From Candidatus Zixiibacteriota bacterium (lineage in GTDB: Bacteria > Zixibacteria > MSB-5A5 > GN15 > FEB-12), in contig JACZWU010000004.1 of the NCBI GenBank assembly GCA_022571985.1, positions 1 through 64,000 of the forward strand: 64,000 nucleotides of DNA. The letters run 5' to 3'. This document shows, piece by piece, positions 1 through 8,256 of this stretch. A program made the position numbers and the translations under genes. Numbering within the stretch: the stretch's first letter is position 1; each line of letters starts with the position of its first letter. Below the pieces are notes generated by a model. It made no database searches and was not told the origin of the DNA. It saw only the letters and a program-made list of their open reading frames with translations.

Positions 1-609
1 AAGAGCCCGCCGGCAAACAACTGGTTGTCATAGACAGCGAGGGCAATAACTCCAGCTGACATCCCCGTATTCATCCCCGTTTGCAGATGTGACCAGGAGG
101 TGCCGTCCCAGGAAGCAATACGACCAGCTGCCACACTCCCGGCAGTATCAAACTGCCCGCCGGCTATCAGCTGATTGTTATAGACTGTGAGGTCATAAAT
201 GATGTCATTCATCCCCGTTCCCAGAGCCGACCAGGAGGTGCCGTCCCAGGAAGCAACATAGTTGGCAGAATCACCTCCTGCATTGGTAAACCGTCCCCCG
301 GCAATCAGCTGGTTGTTATAGACTGTGAGGGCCGAAACAAGACTATCCATCCCCGCTCCCATAGCCGACCAAGATGTGCCGTCCCAGGAAGCTATATAGT
401 TGGCAGACACACCCCCGGTAGCAGTAAACTCTCCCGCAGCAATTAGATTGCTATCATAAACTGCTATCGCATAAACTGCCCCGTTTACACCCAGAAGAGA
501 AGGAGAAATGTTATTATCCCAGTAAATATCATCCGGGTCTGATGGTGACGACGACGAAGCTGAGATGTGCACCAGCGGCCCACCTGTCTTAGGGTCAATG
601 GAGTATGTC
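1..609 (-). CDS. C-terminal part of secreted 46-residue-repeat (Rax2/propeller-like) protein, partial and out of frame with its N-terminus
   Basis: The minus-strand frame is open from about 609 to the window edge, so the C-terminus is missing. It encodes at least three tandem 46-residue repeats, spaced exactly 138 bp, each with the core SWDGTSWSALGTGM followed by VYNNQLIAGG. This pattern resembles the beta-propeller-like repeats of the Rax2/'cortical protein marker' type common in large secreted bacterial proteins. The first residues (DPKTGGPLV, then DDIYWDN) look like the natural continuation of the short ORF that ends in a stop at 595. That ORF is in another frame, so this is most likely one gene interrupted by a one-base shift near 595-605. 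The molecular function is unknown; an extracellular role is inferred from the signal peptide on the adjoining fragment. Confidence 0.7.
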
Positions 610-798
610 AAATCCGTCCAGATCAAGAGGCCCCTGATATCCGCTCTTTCTTACCGCCTCAATGTCAATGCGGCCATCCGGCAAAACAAACTCCTCGATG
701 CTTTTCTTCTCAGCTGTGTCACCAGCACTATCAGCTGCCAGGACAGGTGCTGACGATAGTAATAAAAAAATGATGATAAAATATTTAAGAGCTTTCAT
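595..798 (-). CDS. N-terminal signal-peptide part of the frame-disrupted repeat protein
   Basis: The best start is the ATG at 796-798, which has an AAGGG Shine-Dalgarno just upstream; the open frame itself extends to 888 without better support. The product starts with a clear Sec signal peptide (MKALKYF, hydrophobic stretch, cleavage near VLA-AD). A short acidic linker follows, then RKSGYQGPLDLDGFDILH and a TGA at 595-597. Directly after the stop, the neighbouring frame continues with DPKTGGPLV and then the 46-residue repeats. The sequence therefore looks like the secretion leader of that repeat protein. The break could be a real pseudogene lesion, a +1 frameshift at CAT-TGA-C, or an assembly indel; the sequence alone cannot decide. 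Confidence 0.65.
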   Translation of the reverse strand: MKALKYFIIIFLLLSSAPVLAADSAGDTAEKKSIEEFVLPDGRIDIEAVRKSGYQGPLDLDGFDILH

Positions 799-911
799 AT
801 TTTTGCCCTTCCAATCCAATATTCTGTGACGGACCTCTAACGAATCTGAGTATCCAATAGAATATACAAGATTTGTTGTTTCAGTCAAGAAACAAGGCGA
901 GCAGTAGTTAA

Positions 912-1913
912 TTAGCTCTTGTTTACTCGCCAGATGGCGTCGCAGAAATATTTTTTTGAATCAAATAGATTTATCAGTTCATCAAAACCTGTATCAGCAG
1001 CAAGATTGTGAATATCTGAAAGCAAATATTTGTAAGAATACTCGGTGTGAATCGGTTCCCATTCGTCAAAGTGAAACGCGCGGCCTATCTGGTCAATCGC
1101 TACTTCCTGATTTTCTAAACTGACCAGATAACTTTCCATAGCGCCTGTAAAAACATCGTAGGTGCCAAAATGCCGGAATTTGGATTTATCAAACTGTCCG
1201 CCCAGTTCTTTGTTAATGCGGTCAAGGACATTCAGATTGAACCGGCTGGTTATTCCTTTAGAGTCATTGTAGGCCGACAGCAGCAGTTCAATATCTTTTT
1301 TCAAATCAAAACCAATAAAAAACAGATCATCCCGGTTAAGACAAGTCCAGACATTACGCAAAAAAAATCTGGCTTCGGCGAAATTAAAATTACCGATACT
1401 TGAGCCTAAAAAAGTAACCAGATTGCGACTCGTGAAACGCTCGTTGAACCATTTAATGCCCACAAAATAATCCGAGACCAGTCCGTTGACTTCTATATCT
1501 GGAAAAGATTCGTTCATTGAGTCTCTCAGGCCAATCATAGCTGATTCGGAGATGTCTATTGGTACATACTGGAAATCGAGCTTTGCCTCAGAGAACTTCT
1601 CCAGCAGAATTTTTGTTTTCCGGCCGAATCCGGCGCCGAGTTCTATTAAATTGAACGGCTCATCTTTTACCGTATCGATAATTTTGTCAGCTTGATTGGA
1701 AAGAATATCTATTTCGCAGTTAGTCAGGTAATATTCGGGCACGAATGTAATTTCGCTGAATAGTTTGCTGCCGTTTTCATCATAGAGATATTTTGAGGGT
1801 ATTCGTTTCGGTTTATCTGAGAGACCTACCAGAATATCCAGAGCAAAGGCGTGGGTTGGCCCGAATGATTCGGCGTAATCTTTTTCCTGAAGAATTTTAT
1901 AATTTGCCGGCAT
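912..1913 (-). CDS. egtD: EgtD-like L-histidine N-alpha-methyltransferase
   Basis: This is a SAM-dependent methyltransferase of the EgtD/DUF2260 family. Characterised members trimethylate histidine to hercynine, the first step of ergothioneine synthesis. The 333-residue length fits the family. Visible family features are PSKYLYDENGSKLF near residues 39-52, PEYY near 59-62 (substrate-binding Tyr region), the SAM loop LGAGFGRKT near 92-100, and TEYSYK near 290-295, matching the conserved Glu and Ser that hold the histidine amino group. No EgtB-type sulfoxide synthase is visible in the window, so the product could be hercynine alone or the partner gene may lie elsewhere. It lies downstream of an OpuC/EgtUV-like importer on the same strand but has its own consensus promoter at 2016-2043. 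Its ATG has only weak Shine-Dalgarno support. Confidence 0.85.
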   Translation of the reverse strand: MPANYKILQEKDYAESFGPTHAFALDILVGLSDKPKRIPSKYLYDENGSKLFSEITFVPEYYLTNCEIDILSNQADKIIDTVKDEPFNLIELGAGFGRKTKILLEKFSEAKLDFQYVPIDISESAMIGLRDSMNESFPDIEVNGLVSDYFVGIKWFNERFTSRNLVTFLGSSIGNFNFAEARFFLRNVWTCLNRDDLFFIGFDLKKDIELLLSAYNDSKGITSRFNLNVLDRINKELGGQFDKSKFRHFGTYDVFTGAMESYLVSLENQEVAIDQIGRAFHFDEWEPIHTEYSYKYLLSDIHNLAADTGFDELINLFDSKKYFCDAIWRVNKS

Positions 1914-2015
1914 TATAATCTAAGTCTGATTTTTTTGAATTTAATTGTCTTTTTTCTTCAGTCAGCATGATTACACCTGTCTGTTCTTATAGAATTACTT
2001 TTAAAATCAGGAATA

Positions 2016-2043
2016 ATTATAGCACACTTGGTAATAGTGTCAA
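2016..2043 (-). promoter_or_regulatory. sigma70-type promoter of the egtD-like gene
   Basis: On the minus strand a perfect TTGACA (2038-2043) and a perfect TATAAT (2016-2021) are separated by 16 bases. Transcription would start near 2009, about 95 bases before the methyltransferase start codon. The methyltransferase can therefore be expressed separately from the transporter upstream. Confidence 0.7.
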
Positions 2044-2072
2044 CCATATAAGAGAGATAGTGATTTTATGGT

Positions 2073-3590
2073 TTATTCGAAAATGTTTTCTGCTAAGTAG
2101 TCGGCAGCCTTTTTAGTAGGCGCTTTGTCAATATCTACCATCATATTAGCCTGCTGCATCAGCTGGTTACTAATACTGCCTATTATCGGAATCAGGGCTT
2201 TGATTAATTTCTGATTTTCTGAAGCCTGAGGGGACAAAAGCAAAACCGCATCGTAAGGTGGCAAAGCCTGCTTCGGATCTTTTAATATAACCAGGTCATG
2301 GGCTGCAATGCGGCCGTCGGTAGAGTAGGCGGTGACGACGTCGATTCTATTGGCGTCGATAGCCGCATACATCAGCGCATGGTCCATCGAAACCGTTTCA
2401 TAAAACTGTAGATTGTAATTGTCGCGTATGGCGAACCATTCGGGACGAGAGAAAAATTCGTAGTCACTGCCTATCAGCAAATCGGAAGAATGTTTTGACA
2501 AATCTGCAATCGACTCAAGTTCGAGCGACTTTGCCAGATCTTTCTTAACCGCCAGAGCATAAGTGTTTTCAAAACCGAGTGCGCCCAGGCAGAGAACGTT
2601 ATGTTTTTCTTGCAGCCAGTCTGTCATCTCCTGCAATACGACATCGGGTGACTTAGTGTCCTTACGTTTCATATGGTTGGCCCAGATGGTGCCGCTGTAA
2701 TCTATGTAGCAGTCAACCTCGTTATTTTTTAAGGCATCAAATAAAATAGTTGAGCCCATGCTCGAGCGCGTGTCGATATTAAATCCGCTATTTTTAAGCA
2801 TAGTTGCCATCAGGTCGCTCAAAATATATTGCTCGGTAAAAGTCTTGGCGCCGATCGAAATTATTGGTCTGGAATCGCCTGAGTTAAACTTAAAAGCGTA
2901 CGCTGACAGACCGCCAAAAAGTACAATTATCAGACCAAGCGCGGCCAGGCCGCCTTTAAAAGCATTTCTCTGAGTGACGGCTATTTCACTGAGTCGAATC
3001 AAACCGTCAAGAATAATGGCCAGCAGAGCCGCGGCAATACAGCCGACCAGTACCGAAGTATGATTCTGAGTATGCAAACCGCTGAAAATATAGTTGCCCA
3101 AACTTTTTGCTCCGACAGCAGTGGATAGAGTGGCTGTACCCACCACCCAGACAGTCGAGGTTCTTATGCCGGCAATAATTATCGGCAGCGCCACCGGCAG
3201 TTCAACTTTCCAGAGCATCTGATTTGAGGTCATACCCAGTCCGCGGGCAGCCTCGATTAATGACGGGTCAACTTCGGAAATTCCTGTAACAGTGTTTCGC
3301 AGTATCGGCAGCATGCTGTACAGAAATAGCGCGACCAAAGCTGGTACAAAGCCAATCTGCCCCAAAAGCGGCACCATCAGAGCCAACAGGGCGATACCGG
3401 GAATTGTCTGCATGACACTTGCAAACGAAAGTACCGGCCAGCGCAGTTTTTTTATGCGCGTGACTGCAATGGCAGTAGGCAGACAGACAATAATACCCAG
3501 TGAAAGAGCCGAGATTGTAATAAGCAGATGGCTGCCCAGATAATCCGGCAAAAGCTGCAGTTGCCGTATAAGATTTTCACTCATGGCCAT
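2073..3590 (-). CDS. ABC importer permease fused to substrate-binding domain (OpuC/EgtU type)
   Basis: This is a two-domain fusion of 505 residues. Residues 1 to about 210 form a BPD-type permease with several membrane helices and an EAA loop (EAARGLGM, near residue 113). After another membrane helix near 222-242, residues about 250-505 form an OpuAC-type periplasmic binding domain (starts IISIGAKTFTEQYI). Such permease-SBP fusions import betaines or choline, and one branch (EgtU) imports ergothioneine. The neighbouring EgtD-like gene makes a trimethylated histidine or a thiol derivative a reasonable substrate, but this is inference; glycine betaine or choline remain possible. The start overlaps the end of the ATPase gene by 14 bases, so the two are translationally coupled. 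ATG codons at 3590 and 3584 are both possible. Confidence 0.85.
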   Translation of the reverse strand: MAMSENLIRQLQLLPDYLGSHLLITISALSLGIIVCLPTAIAVTRIKKLRWPVLSFASVMQTIPGIALLALMVPLLGQIGFVPALVALFLYSMLPILRNTVTGISEVDPSLIEAARGLGMTSNQMLWKVELPVALPIIIAGIRTSTVWVVGTATLSTAVGAKSLGNYIFSGLHTQNHTSVLVGCIAAALLAIILDGLIRLSEIAVTQRNAFKGGLAALGLIIVLFGGLSAYAFKFNSGDSRPIISIGAKTFTEQYILSDLMATMLKNSGFNIDTRSSMGSTILFDALKNNEVDCYIDYSGTIWANHMKRKDTKSPDVVLQEMTDWLQEKHNVLCLGALGFENTYALAVKKDLAKSLELESIADLSKHSSDLLIGSDYEFFSRPEWFAIRDNYNLQFYETVSMDHALMYAAIDANRIDVVTAYSTDGRIAAHDLVILKDPKQALPPYDAVLLLSPQASENQKLIKALIPIIGSISNQLMQQANMMVDIDKAPTKKAADYLAENIFE

Positions 3591-4416
3591 TGCCGTCTTT
3601 TCTGTCTAATAATTCGTCCAGCTTTTCAAACTGCGAGCGCGGTGTCTGCATCAGGCTGCTGACATAAGGGTCGTCTTTCATCGACATCATTTCATGAGGT
3701 GTGCCGACAGCTACAATCCGTCCCTTTTGCATGACTGCAATCCTGTCAGCAAGTAGCAGAGCTTCCATAATGTCATGCGTAACTAAAACGACTGTCAGCT
3801 TAAGTTCCCGGCGGAGCTTGCTGAATTCCTGCTGAAGTTCGTTGCGGGTAATAGGATCAAGCGCACCGAACGGTTCGTCCATCAGCATAATCTTTGAACC
3901 CGCAGCCAGCGCCCGTGCCACGCCGACACGCTGCTTTTGTCCGCCGGAAAGTTCAGCCGGCTTTCTGTCTTTGTATTCGGTGGCCTCTAAGCCGACTAAA
4001 GAAAGAAGTTCATTGGTTCTTTCTCTTATTTTGCCTTTCTCCCAGTTCAGCAGCTCAGGCACGATAGAAATATTTTCAGCGATTGTCATATGCGGGAAAA
4101 GACCAACCCCCTGAAAAACATAACCAATCTGCCGCCTCAGAGTTACCGCATCAAGCGACGTTATATCTTTACCTTTTACTGATATTTTGCCGCTGCTCGG
4201 TTCAATCAGGCGATTTATCATTTTCAGGGTAGTTGTTTTGCCGCAGCCGGATTTTCCCAAGAGAGCCAACAGCTCCCCTTCGGCGACTTTCAAGGAAATA
4301 TCTTTGACCGCCTCGGTCTGGCTATTACTGTAGGATTTGGTTACTTTTTGAAGTTCTATCATAACTGTTTTAGGACCGTTACTCATCAAAATTTGACGAT
4401 TAGCTTCAAATATCAA
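3577..4416 (-). CDS. ABC importer ATPase (OpuCA/EgtV type)
   Basis: This is the ATPase that powers the overlapping permease/binding protein. It carries Walker A GKSGCGKTT, signature LSGGQKQR, Walker B IMLMDEPFGALDP and the THD H-loop. At 279 residues it lacks the C-terminal CBS pair of osmotically regulated OpuCA proteins, which agrees better with short EgtV-like or simple betaine ATPases. The upstream-most start is a TTG at 4414-4416 with a GGAG Shine-Dalgarno about 7 bases before it. Homologues usually begin at the internal MIELQ (4362), which has no good ribosome site here. It is divergent from folE, with about 98 bp between. Confidence 0.88.
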   Translation of the reverse strand: MIFEANRQILMSNGPKTVMIELQKVTKSYSNSQTEAVKDISLKVAEGELLALLGKSGCGKTTTLKMINRLIEPSSGKISVKGKDITSLDAVTLRRQIGYVFQGVGLFPHMTIAENISIVPELLNWEKGKIRERTNELLSLVGLEATEYKDRKPAELSGGQKQRVGVARALAAGSKIMLMDEPFGALDPITRNELQQEFSKLRRELKLTVVLVTHDIMEALLLADRIAVMQKGRIVAVGTPHEMMSMKDDPYVSSLMQTPRSQFEKLDELLDRKDGNGHE

Positions 4417-4443
4417 GCAATTTCTCCGAAAGCAAAAAATCAG

Positions 4444-4473
4444 TTGAAATAGCTGTTCGATTGTTCATATTTA
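4444..4473 (+). promoter_or_regulatory. candidate promoter of folE
   Basis: TTGAAA at 4444-4449 and TATTTA at 4468-4473 are separated by 18 bases, ahead of the folE start at 4515. The match is moderate, and the element lies in the divergent gap shared with the transporter operon. Confidence 0.35.
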
Positions 4474-4514
4474 GCAGCTTGATAGATATTTGAAAGAAAT
4501 AGCGGAGATATATA

Positions 4515-5072
4515 ATGGAAGATCTGTACAGAAAAATAATCGAAGAGATCGGCGAGGATATCACTCGTCCCGGTCTTGAAAAAACTCCCGACAGGGCTGC
4601 CAGGGCCATGAAATTTATGACCAAGGGCTATTCGGAAGATATCGAAAAGATTGTCAATAACGCCGTCTTTCCGTCGGACACCAGCGAAATCGTACTGGTC
4701 AAAAATATAGAGATGTATTCACTCTGTGAGCATCATATGATGCCTTTTATCGGCAAATGCCATGCGGCTTATATTCCTAACGGCAAAGTGCTGGGCTTGT
4801 CAAAAATTGCGCGGATTGTTGATGTCTTCGCACGCCGTCTGCAGATACAGGAAAGGCTCACCAAAGAAATTGCCGAAACGATTCAGAAATTTACCGATGC
4901 CTCCGGCGTGGCAGTGGTTATTGAGGCGAAGCATTTGTGCATGATGATGCGCGGAGTGGAAAAACAAAACTCGGTCATGACAACTTCCTGTGTACTCGGC
5001 GATTTCAGAACAGACCCCAAAACGCGTTCAGAGTTTTTCAGCCTGCTGAGACTCGGCCTGCACACGGAATAG
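4515..5072 (+). CDS. folE: GTP cyclohydrolase I
   Basis: This enzyme converts GTP to 7,8-dihydroneopterin triphosphate, the first step of folate and tetrahydrobiopterin synthesis. The 185-residue length is normal for the core enzyme. Zinc and active-site residues are visible: C71 and H74 in LCEHHMMPF, and C142 in HLCMMMRG, with [11 protein letters not shown] between them. The start ATG follows GCGGAGATAT. The PTPS-like gene begins 3 bases after the stop, so the two form an operon. With that gene, the nearby SDR and the phenylalanine hydroxylase, the likely role here is pterin cofactor supply for aromatic amino acid hydroxylation, although folate synthesis is not excluded. Confidence 0.95.
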   Translation: MEDLYRKIIEEIGEDITRPGLEKTPDRAARAMKFMTKGYSEDIEKIVNNAVFPSDTSEIVLVKNIEMYSLCEHHMMPFIGKCHAAYIPNGKVLGLSKIARIVDVFARRLQIQERLTKEIAETIQKFTDASGVAVVIEAKHLCMMMRGVEKQNSVMTTSCVLGDFRTDPKTRSEFFSLLRLGLHTE

Positions 5073-5075
5073 CCA

Positions 5076-6311
5076 ATGTATCTGATATTAAACAAAAGAT
5101 TCCGCTTTTCTTCATCACACAGGCTTCATGTAGAAAGCTGGTCGGACGAAGAGAACGCCCGTTTTTTTGGGGGAGAGAGCGGCGGCAAATATGGCCACGG
5201 TCATAATTTTGAAACCTGGATGGGTATTCATGGTCCGGTTGATGAAAAGACCGGCATGATTGTGGAACTGGGGGCGCTCAAAGATAAAATCAACACTCTC
5301 ATTGACTCACGCTACGACCATAAGTATCTCAATGTCGACACGCTGCCGTTTCACAGACTTAACCCCACCCCTGAAAATATAGCAGGGCAGCTGTTGGCCG
5401 AAGTGGCCCCGCTTTTGACCGATGAACCTTATGAACTTATTAAATGTCAGCTTATTGATACTCCCGAAAGCAACGCCGTAAGTTTCGTTGACAAGACTTG
5501 CCAGCGTACCTTTGCCGCCTCGTTTTCGGCCGCCAGAGTGACCTCTTCGCCACATCTCTCAGAAGCAGAAAACCGCCAGATGTTTGGACTCTCTGCCAAC
5601 CCGGAAGGGCATGGGCATAATTATAGAATAGAAATTATTCTGGCAGGCAAGCCAAACTCTAAACACGGGCTGATAAAGAGCGAAGTTGATACCTGGCAGG
5701 AGCTGAAGGAATTTGTCAAACGCTGGGATCACAAGAACCTTAATAAAGAAGTCAGCGATTTAAAAAATATTCCTATAACTACCGAGTGCATGGCCAGAGT
5801 CATATTTGAAAAACTCTCAAGCAAGCTGCCGCTTAAGAAAGTGCGTCTGTATGAACGAAACGATTTTTTTGCCGAGTATCACCGGGGCGGACGATTTACG
5901 ATGGGTATCAAAGCTTCGTTTAATGCCGCCCACCGTCTGCACAGTAGCGAACTAACAGACGCCGAAAATGTTGAGCTGTACGGCAAGTGCAACAATCCTG
6001 AGGGGCACGGTCACAATTACGATGTCGAGTGCGTGGTGACGGGCGAGCTTGACGAAAAATCAGGTGCACTTTACGATCTGGTGAAATTACAAACAGGCCT
6101 GGATAAAGTATTATCTCTCTGGCATTTTAAACATCTTGATTTAGAGACCGAAGAGTTTAATAAAATACCCAGTACAGGTGAAAATATTGTTTCTGTATTG
6201 TGGGATAAGCTTTCCGAAACGCTAGCTGCTGAGCTGTGGAGTGTAGACTTGTGGGAGACAGAAAGCAATTTGTTCCAGATTCAGCGTGAAAAACCAAATG
6301 GAGCTCTATAG
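5076..6311 (+). CDS. Triple-domain 6-pyruvoyltetrahydropterin synthase (PTPS/QueD) family protein
   Basis: PTPS enzymes turn dihydroneopterin triphosphate into 6-pyruvoyltetrahydropterin and are normally 120-150 residues. This protein has 411 residues and three consecutive PTPS-like domains (about 1-138, 139-267, 268-411). Domain 3 is canonical: H286 in AAHRLH, catalytic-type C305 in GKCNNPEG, H311 and H313 in HGH, and a C-terminal WETESN. Domain 1 keeps the zinc histidines (H15, H41, H43) but has no Cys before GHGHN. Domain 2 has R154 where the first zinc His should be and S/A in place of the Cys, although it keeps GHGHNY. So one domain is probably active and two are degenerate, perhaps structural. 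It follows folE directly and is the likely second step of a biopterin-type pathway. Confidence 0.85.
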   Translation: MYLILNKRFRFSSSHRLHVESWSDEENARFFGGESGGKYGHGHNFETWMGIHGPVDEKTGMIVELGALKDKINTLIDSRYDHKYLNVDTLPFHRLNPTPENIAGQLLAEVAPLLTDEPYELIKCQLIDTPESNAVSFVDKTCQRTFAASFSAARVTSSPHLSEAENRQMFGLSANPEGHGHNYRIEIILAGKPNSKHGLIKSEVDTWQELKEFVKRWDHKNLNKEVSDLKNIPITTECMARVIFEKLSSKLPLKKVRLYERNDFFAEYHRGGRFTMGIKASFNAAHRLHSSELTDAENVELYGKCNNPEGHGHNYDVECVVTGELDEKSGALYDLVKLQTGLDKVLSLWHFKHLDLETEEFNKIPSTGENIVSVLWDKLSETLAAELWSVDLWETESNLFQIQREKPNGAL

Positions 6312-6312
6312 T

Positions 6313-6367
6313 AGTCATCCTGAGCGGACGAAGTCCCGAAGCGTTGTCGAGGGAGTCGAAGGATGAA
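6313..6367. repeat. Short palindromic intergenic repeat (GTCATCCTGAGCGG type)
   Basis: Begins GTCATCCTGAGCGGA and ends AGTCGAAGGATGAA. The outer TCATCCT and AGGATGA are perfect inverted arms (6315-6321 and 6360-6366). This is a REP/BIME-like non-coding element just after the PTPS gene. Confidence 0.6.
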
Positions 6368-6440
6368 CAACCGAATGGGGCATTGGTAAAACGGTAATTA
6401 GAGAGTATCTAAGTGAAAAGCAAAGCGGGTCGATAGAAAA

Positions 6441-6527
6441 GTCACCCTGAGCGGAGTCGAAGGGTTATCCAGTTGAAGATGGTTCGACCCTTCGGCTTCG
6501 CTCAGGACAGGCTCTGCTCACCATGAC
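6441..6527. repeat. Inverted pair of the same REP-like family
   Basis: GTCACCCTGAGCGGAGTCGA on the left is mirrored by CCCTTCGGCTTCGCTCAGGA on the right, and the element ends in ATGAC. It lies between the PTPS and SDR genes and could fold into a long hairpin that partly separates their transcripts. Confidence 0.6.
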
Positions 6528-6605
6528 TATTAATTCCTTGTCGAAACCATCCGCCTGTGGCGAGATCTCGACCTACTCTATAATTCATTTAAGTGGGAGA
6601 ATTAA

Positions 6606-7298
6606 TTGCAAAACATATTAGTTACCGGTTCAAGTAAAGGCATAGGGCGGGCCATAGCGATAGCACTTGCCTCTGATAAAACTCATCTTTTCATTCACGG
6701 ACGCGATAGAGATGCCCTTGCAGAAACAGAAAAACTGGTCAAAGATAAAGGCAGCAGCTGCAGTCAGATTGTTGCAGATATAAGCACTACCAGCGGCTGT
6801 GAGAAAATAGTAAAAGCAGTCGGCGAAAAGTCGCTAAGTGTCTTAGTTAACAATGCGGCTATTGCGACAGTTGCCCCGGTCGAAGAGCTGACGCTTGATG
6901 ACTGGAACAGGACCATAGCAGTAAATATCACCGCGCCGTTTATTCTGACCCAAAAATTTCTGCCTCAAATGAAAAAAGGCAGCTCTATTGTAAATATCTT
7001 GTCAAGTGCTGCTAAAAATGCTTACACCAACTGGAGCAGCTACTGTATGAGCAAGTTTGCTTTGCGCGGTTTTTCTGAAACACTGCGCGAGGAACTCAGG
7101 CCGCGCGGTATCCGGGTTATTGCAGTTTACCCCCGTGCTGTAGACACGCCTATCTGGGATTCTGTCCCCGGTGACTGGCCCAGAGAGAAAATGATGAAAG
7201 CAGAAGAAGTCGCGAAAGCTGTCGCATTCGCCGTCTCCTGCCCGCCAGATGTCTTGATAGAGGATATCACCCTGGGCAACTTGGCGGGGACGTTGTAG
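6606..7298 (+). CDS. Short-chain dehydrogenase/reductase, candidate sepiapterin-type reductase
   Basis: A classical 230-residue SDR with a Rossmann fold. The cofactor motif TGSSKGIG is at 7-14, HGRD follows beta-2 (Arg suggests NADP preference), NNAA is at 82-85, and the catalytic Ser is near 133-134 with Y146 and K150 in YCMSK. The start is a TTG at 6606 with GGGAG about 5 bases upstream. Its position after folE and the PTPS gene makes the final reduction to tetrahydrobiopterin (sepiapterin or pyruvoyl-pterin reductase) a sensible guess. SDR substrates cannot be read from sequence, and about 295 bp with REP elements separate it from the PTPS gene, so it may be an unrelated oxidoreductase. 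Confidence 0.8.
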   Translation: MQNILVTGSSKGIGRAIAIALASDKTHLFIHGRDRDALAETEKLVKDKGSSCSQIVADISTTSGCEKIVKAVGEKSLSVLVNNAAIATVAPVEELTLDDWNRTIAVNITAPFILTQKFLPQMKKGSSIVNILSSAAKNAYTNWSSYCMSKFALRGFSETLREELRPRGIRVIAVYPRAVDTPIWDSVPGDWPREKMMKAEEVAKAVAFAVSCPPDVLIEDITLGNLAGTL

Positions 7299-7329
7299 AG
7301 TTAGAAACATTAATTTATAGAGTTTTCTT

Positions 7330-8136
7330 ATGGATACAATTTATTTACCTGAAGTTGATACTGTTGTTGGGAATGTTATTGACACAATCTTTTTAGTTAT
7401 TCAAGACACATCTGCTGCCCAGGCTACTCAGGTTTGGTGGAAATATAGTTGGTTTTGGTCATTGGTAGTTGGTGTGGCAGCATTAATTAGTGCACTTGCG
7501 TCGCTGTACAGCGTTTCCATCTCGAAAAGATTATTTCAACATTCAAAGCAACTAACGGAAAAGACACAAAAGCAGGTAATAAATTCGGAATGGTCAACTT
7601 TGATTTCTAAGAAAAGTAAGTTATGGGAGAGAGTAAAAATAGGTTACACCATTTGGCTGCAAGAAATTAAGTGGGGAGACTTGGAAAGTGAGAAAAGGCC
7701 ACCAAAAGCGCTAGTCGATTTGTTAGATAAGGCAGGCGTTCCAGAAGGTATCGAAAATTTTGAGGATATTGATCGCTTTTGGCGAGACGTTGGGAATAGC
7801 GATAATTCAGAGATAGCGTGGTTGCACAAATTCTTTTGTCGAGTACATCCTCCTATGGGGCGCTATACATCATCCGTTATTTTTGAATCGAGACATGAAA
7901 GAACTAAGGATTGGAATGAATTTTATGAGGCAAGGGCCACGGTCACAAGCAGCCTTAATGGGTGGGGGGAATCAATTTCAATGGACTATTTGGTTGATCG
8001 CTTTCAGAATCAAAGAATTGAAATTATACTTTTTGCATGGTTGGAATTGTCACTATTTAATTCCAATGACAAAGAATGGTTCAACAAGCCACATTTTTTC
8101 GAACTTGCTAGCACAATTGACAAAATAAATAAGTAA
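7330..8136 (+). CDS. Hypothetical membrane-anchored protein
   Basis: I do not recognise this 268-residue protein. A short N-terminal segment is followed by one strong membrane helix (about residues 43-63, LVVGVAALISALASLYSV). A basic, Lys/Gln-rich stretch comes next, likely coiled coil, then a soluble domain rich in Trp and aromatic residues (for example FEDIDRFWRDVG). The base composition is more A/T-rich than the preceding SDR gene. It begins 31 bp after the SDR stop on the same strand with only a poor ribosome site, so co-transcription is possible. No enzymatic motif is visible. Confidence 0.55.
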   Translation: MDTIYLPEVDTVVGNVIDTIFLVIQDTSAAQATQVWWKYSWFWSLVVGVAALISALASLYSVSISKRLFQHSKQLTEKTQKQVINSEWSTLISKKSKLWERVKIGYTIWLQEIKWGDLESEKRPPKALVDLLDKAGVPEGIENFEDIDRFWRDVGNSDNSEIAWLHKFFCRVHPPMGRYTSSVIFESRHERTKDWNEFYEARATVTSSLNGWGESISMDYLVDRFQNQRIEIILFAWLELSLFNSNDKEWFNKPHFFELASTIDKINK

Positions 8137-8256
8137 TGAAACTCATAATTAGTTTACTAAATCAATGAAGTGCCGGTGTATGAACTGTATGACCGATAAC
8201 ATAGGTAACCTGTCCGGGAGTTTGTAGCTCAAAGTAGAATTCTTGGTTAAAACAGC

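Noticed and set aside
1-600. Regular repeats that might be a CRISPR array
   Set aside because: The 138-bp period is a multiple of three, the whole unit is conserved as coding sequence, and there are no unique spacers; it encodes 46-residue protein repeats.
4406-4624. Minus-strand ORF overlapping the folE start
   Set aside because: It lies antisense to folE, which has full motif support, and has no recognisable product.
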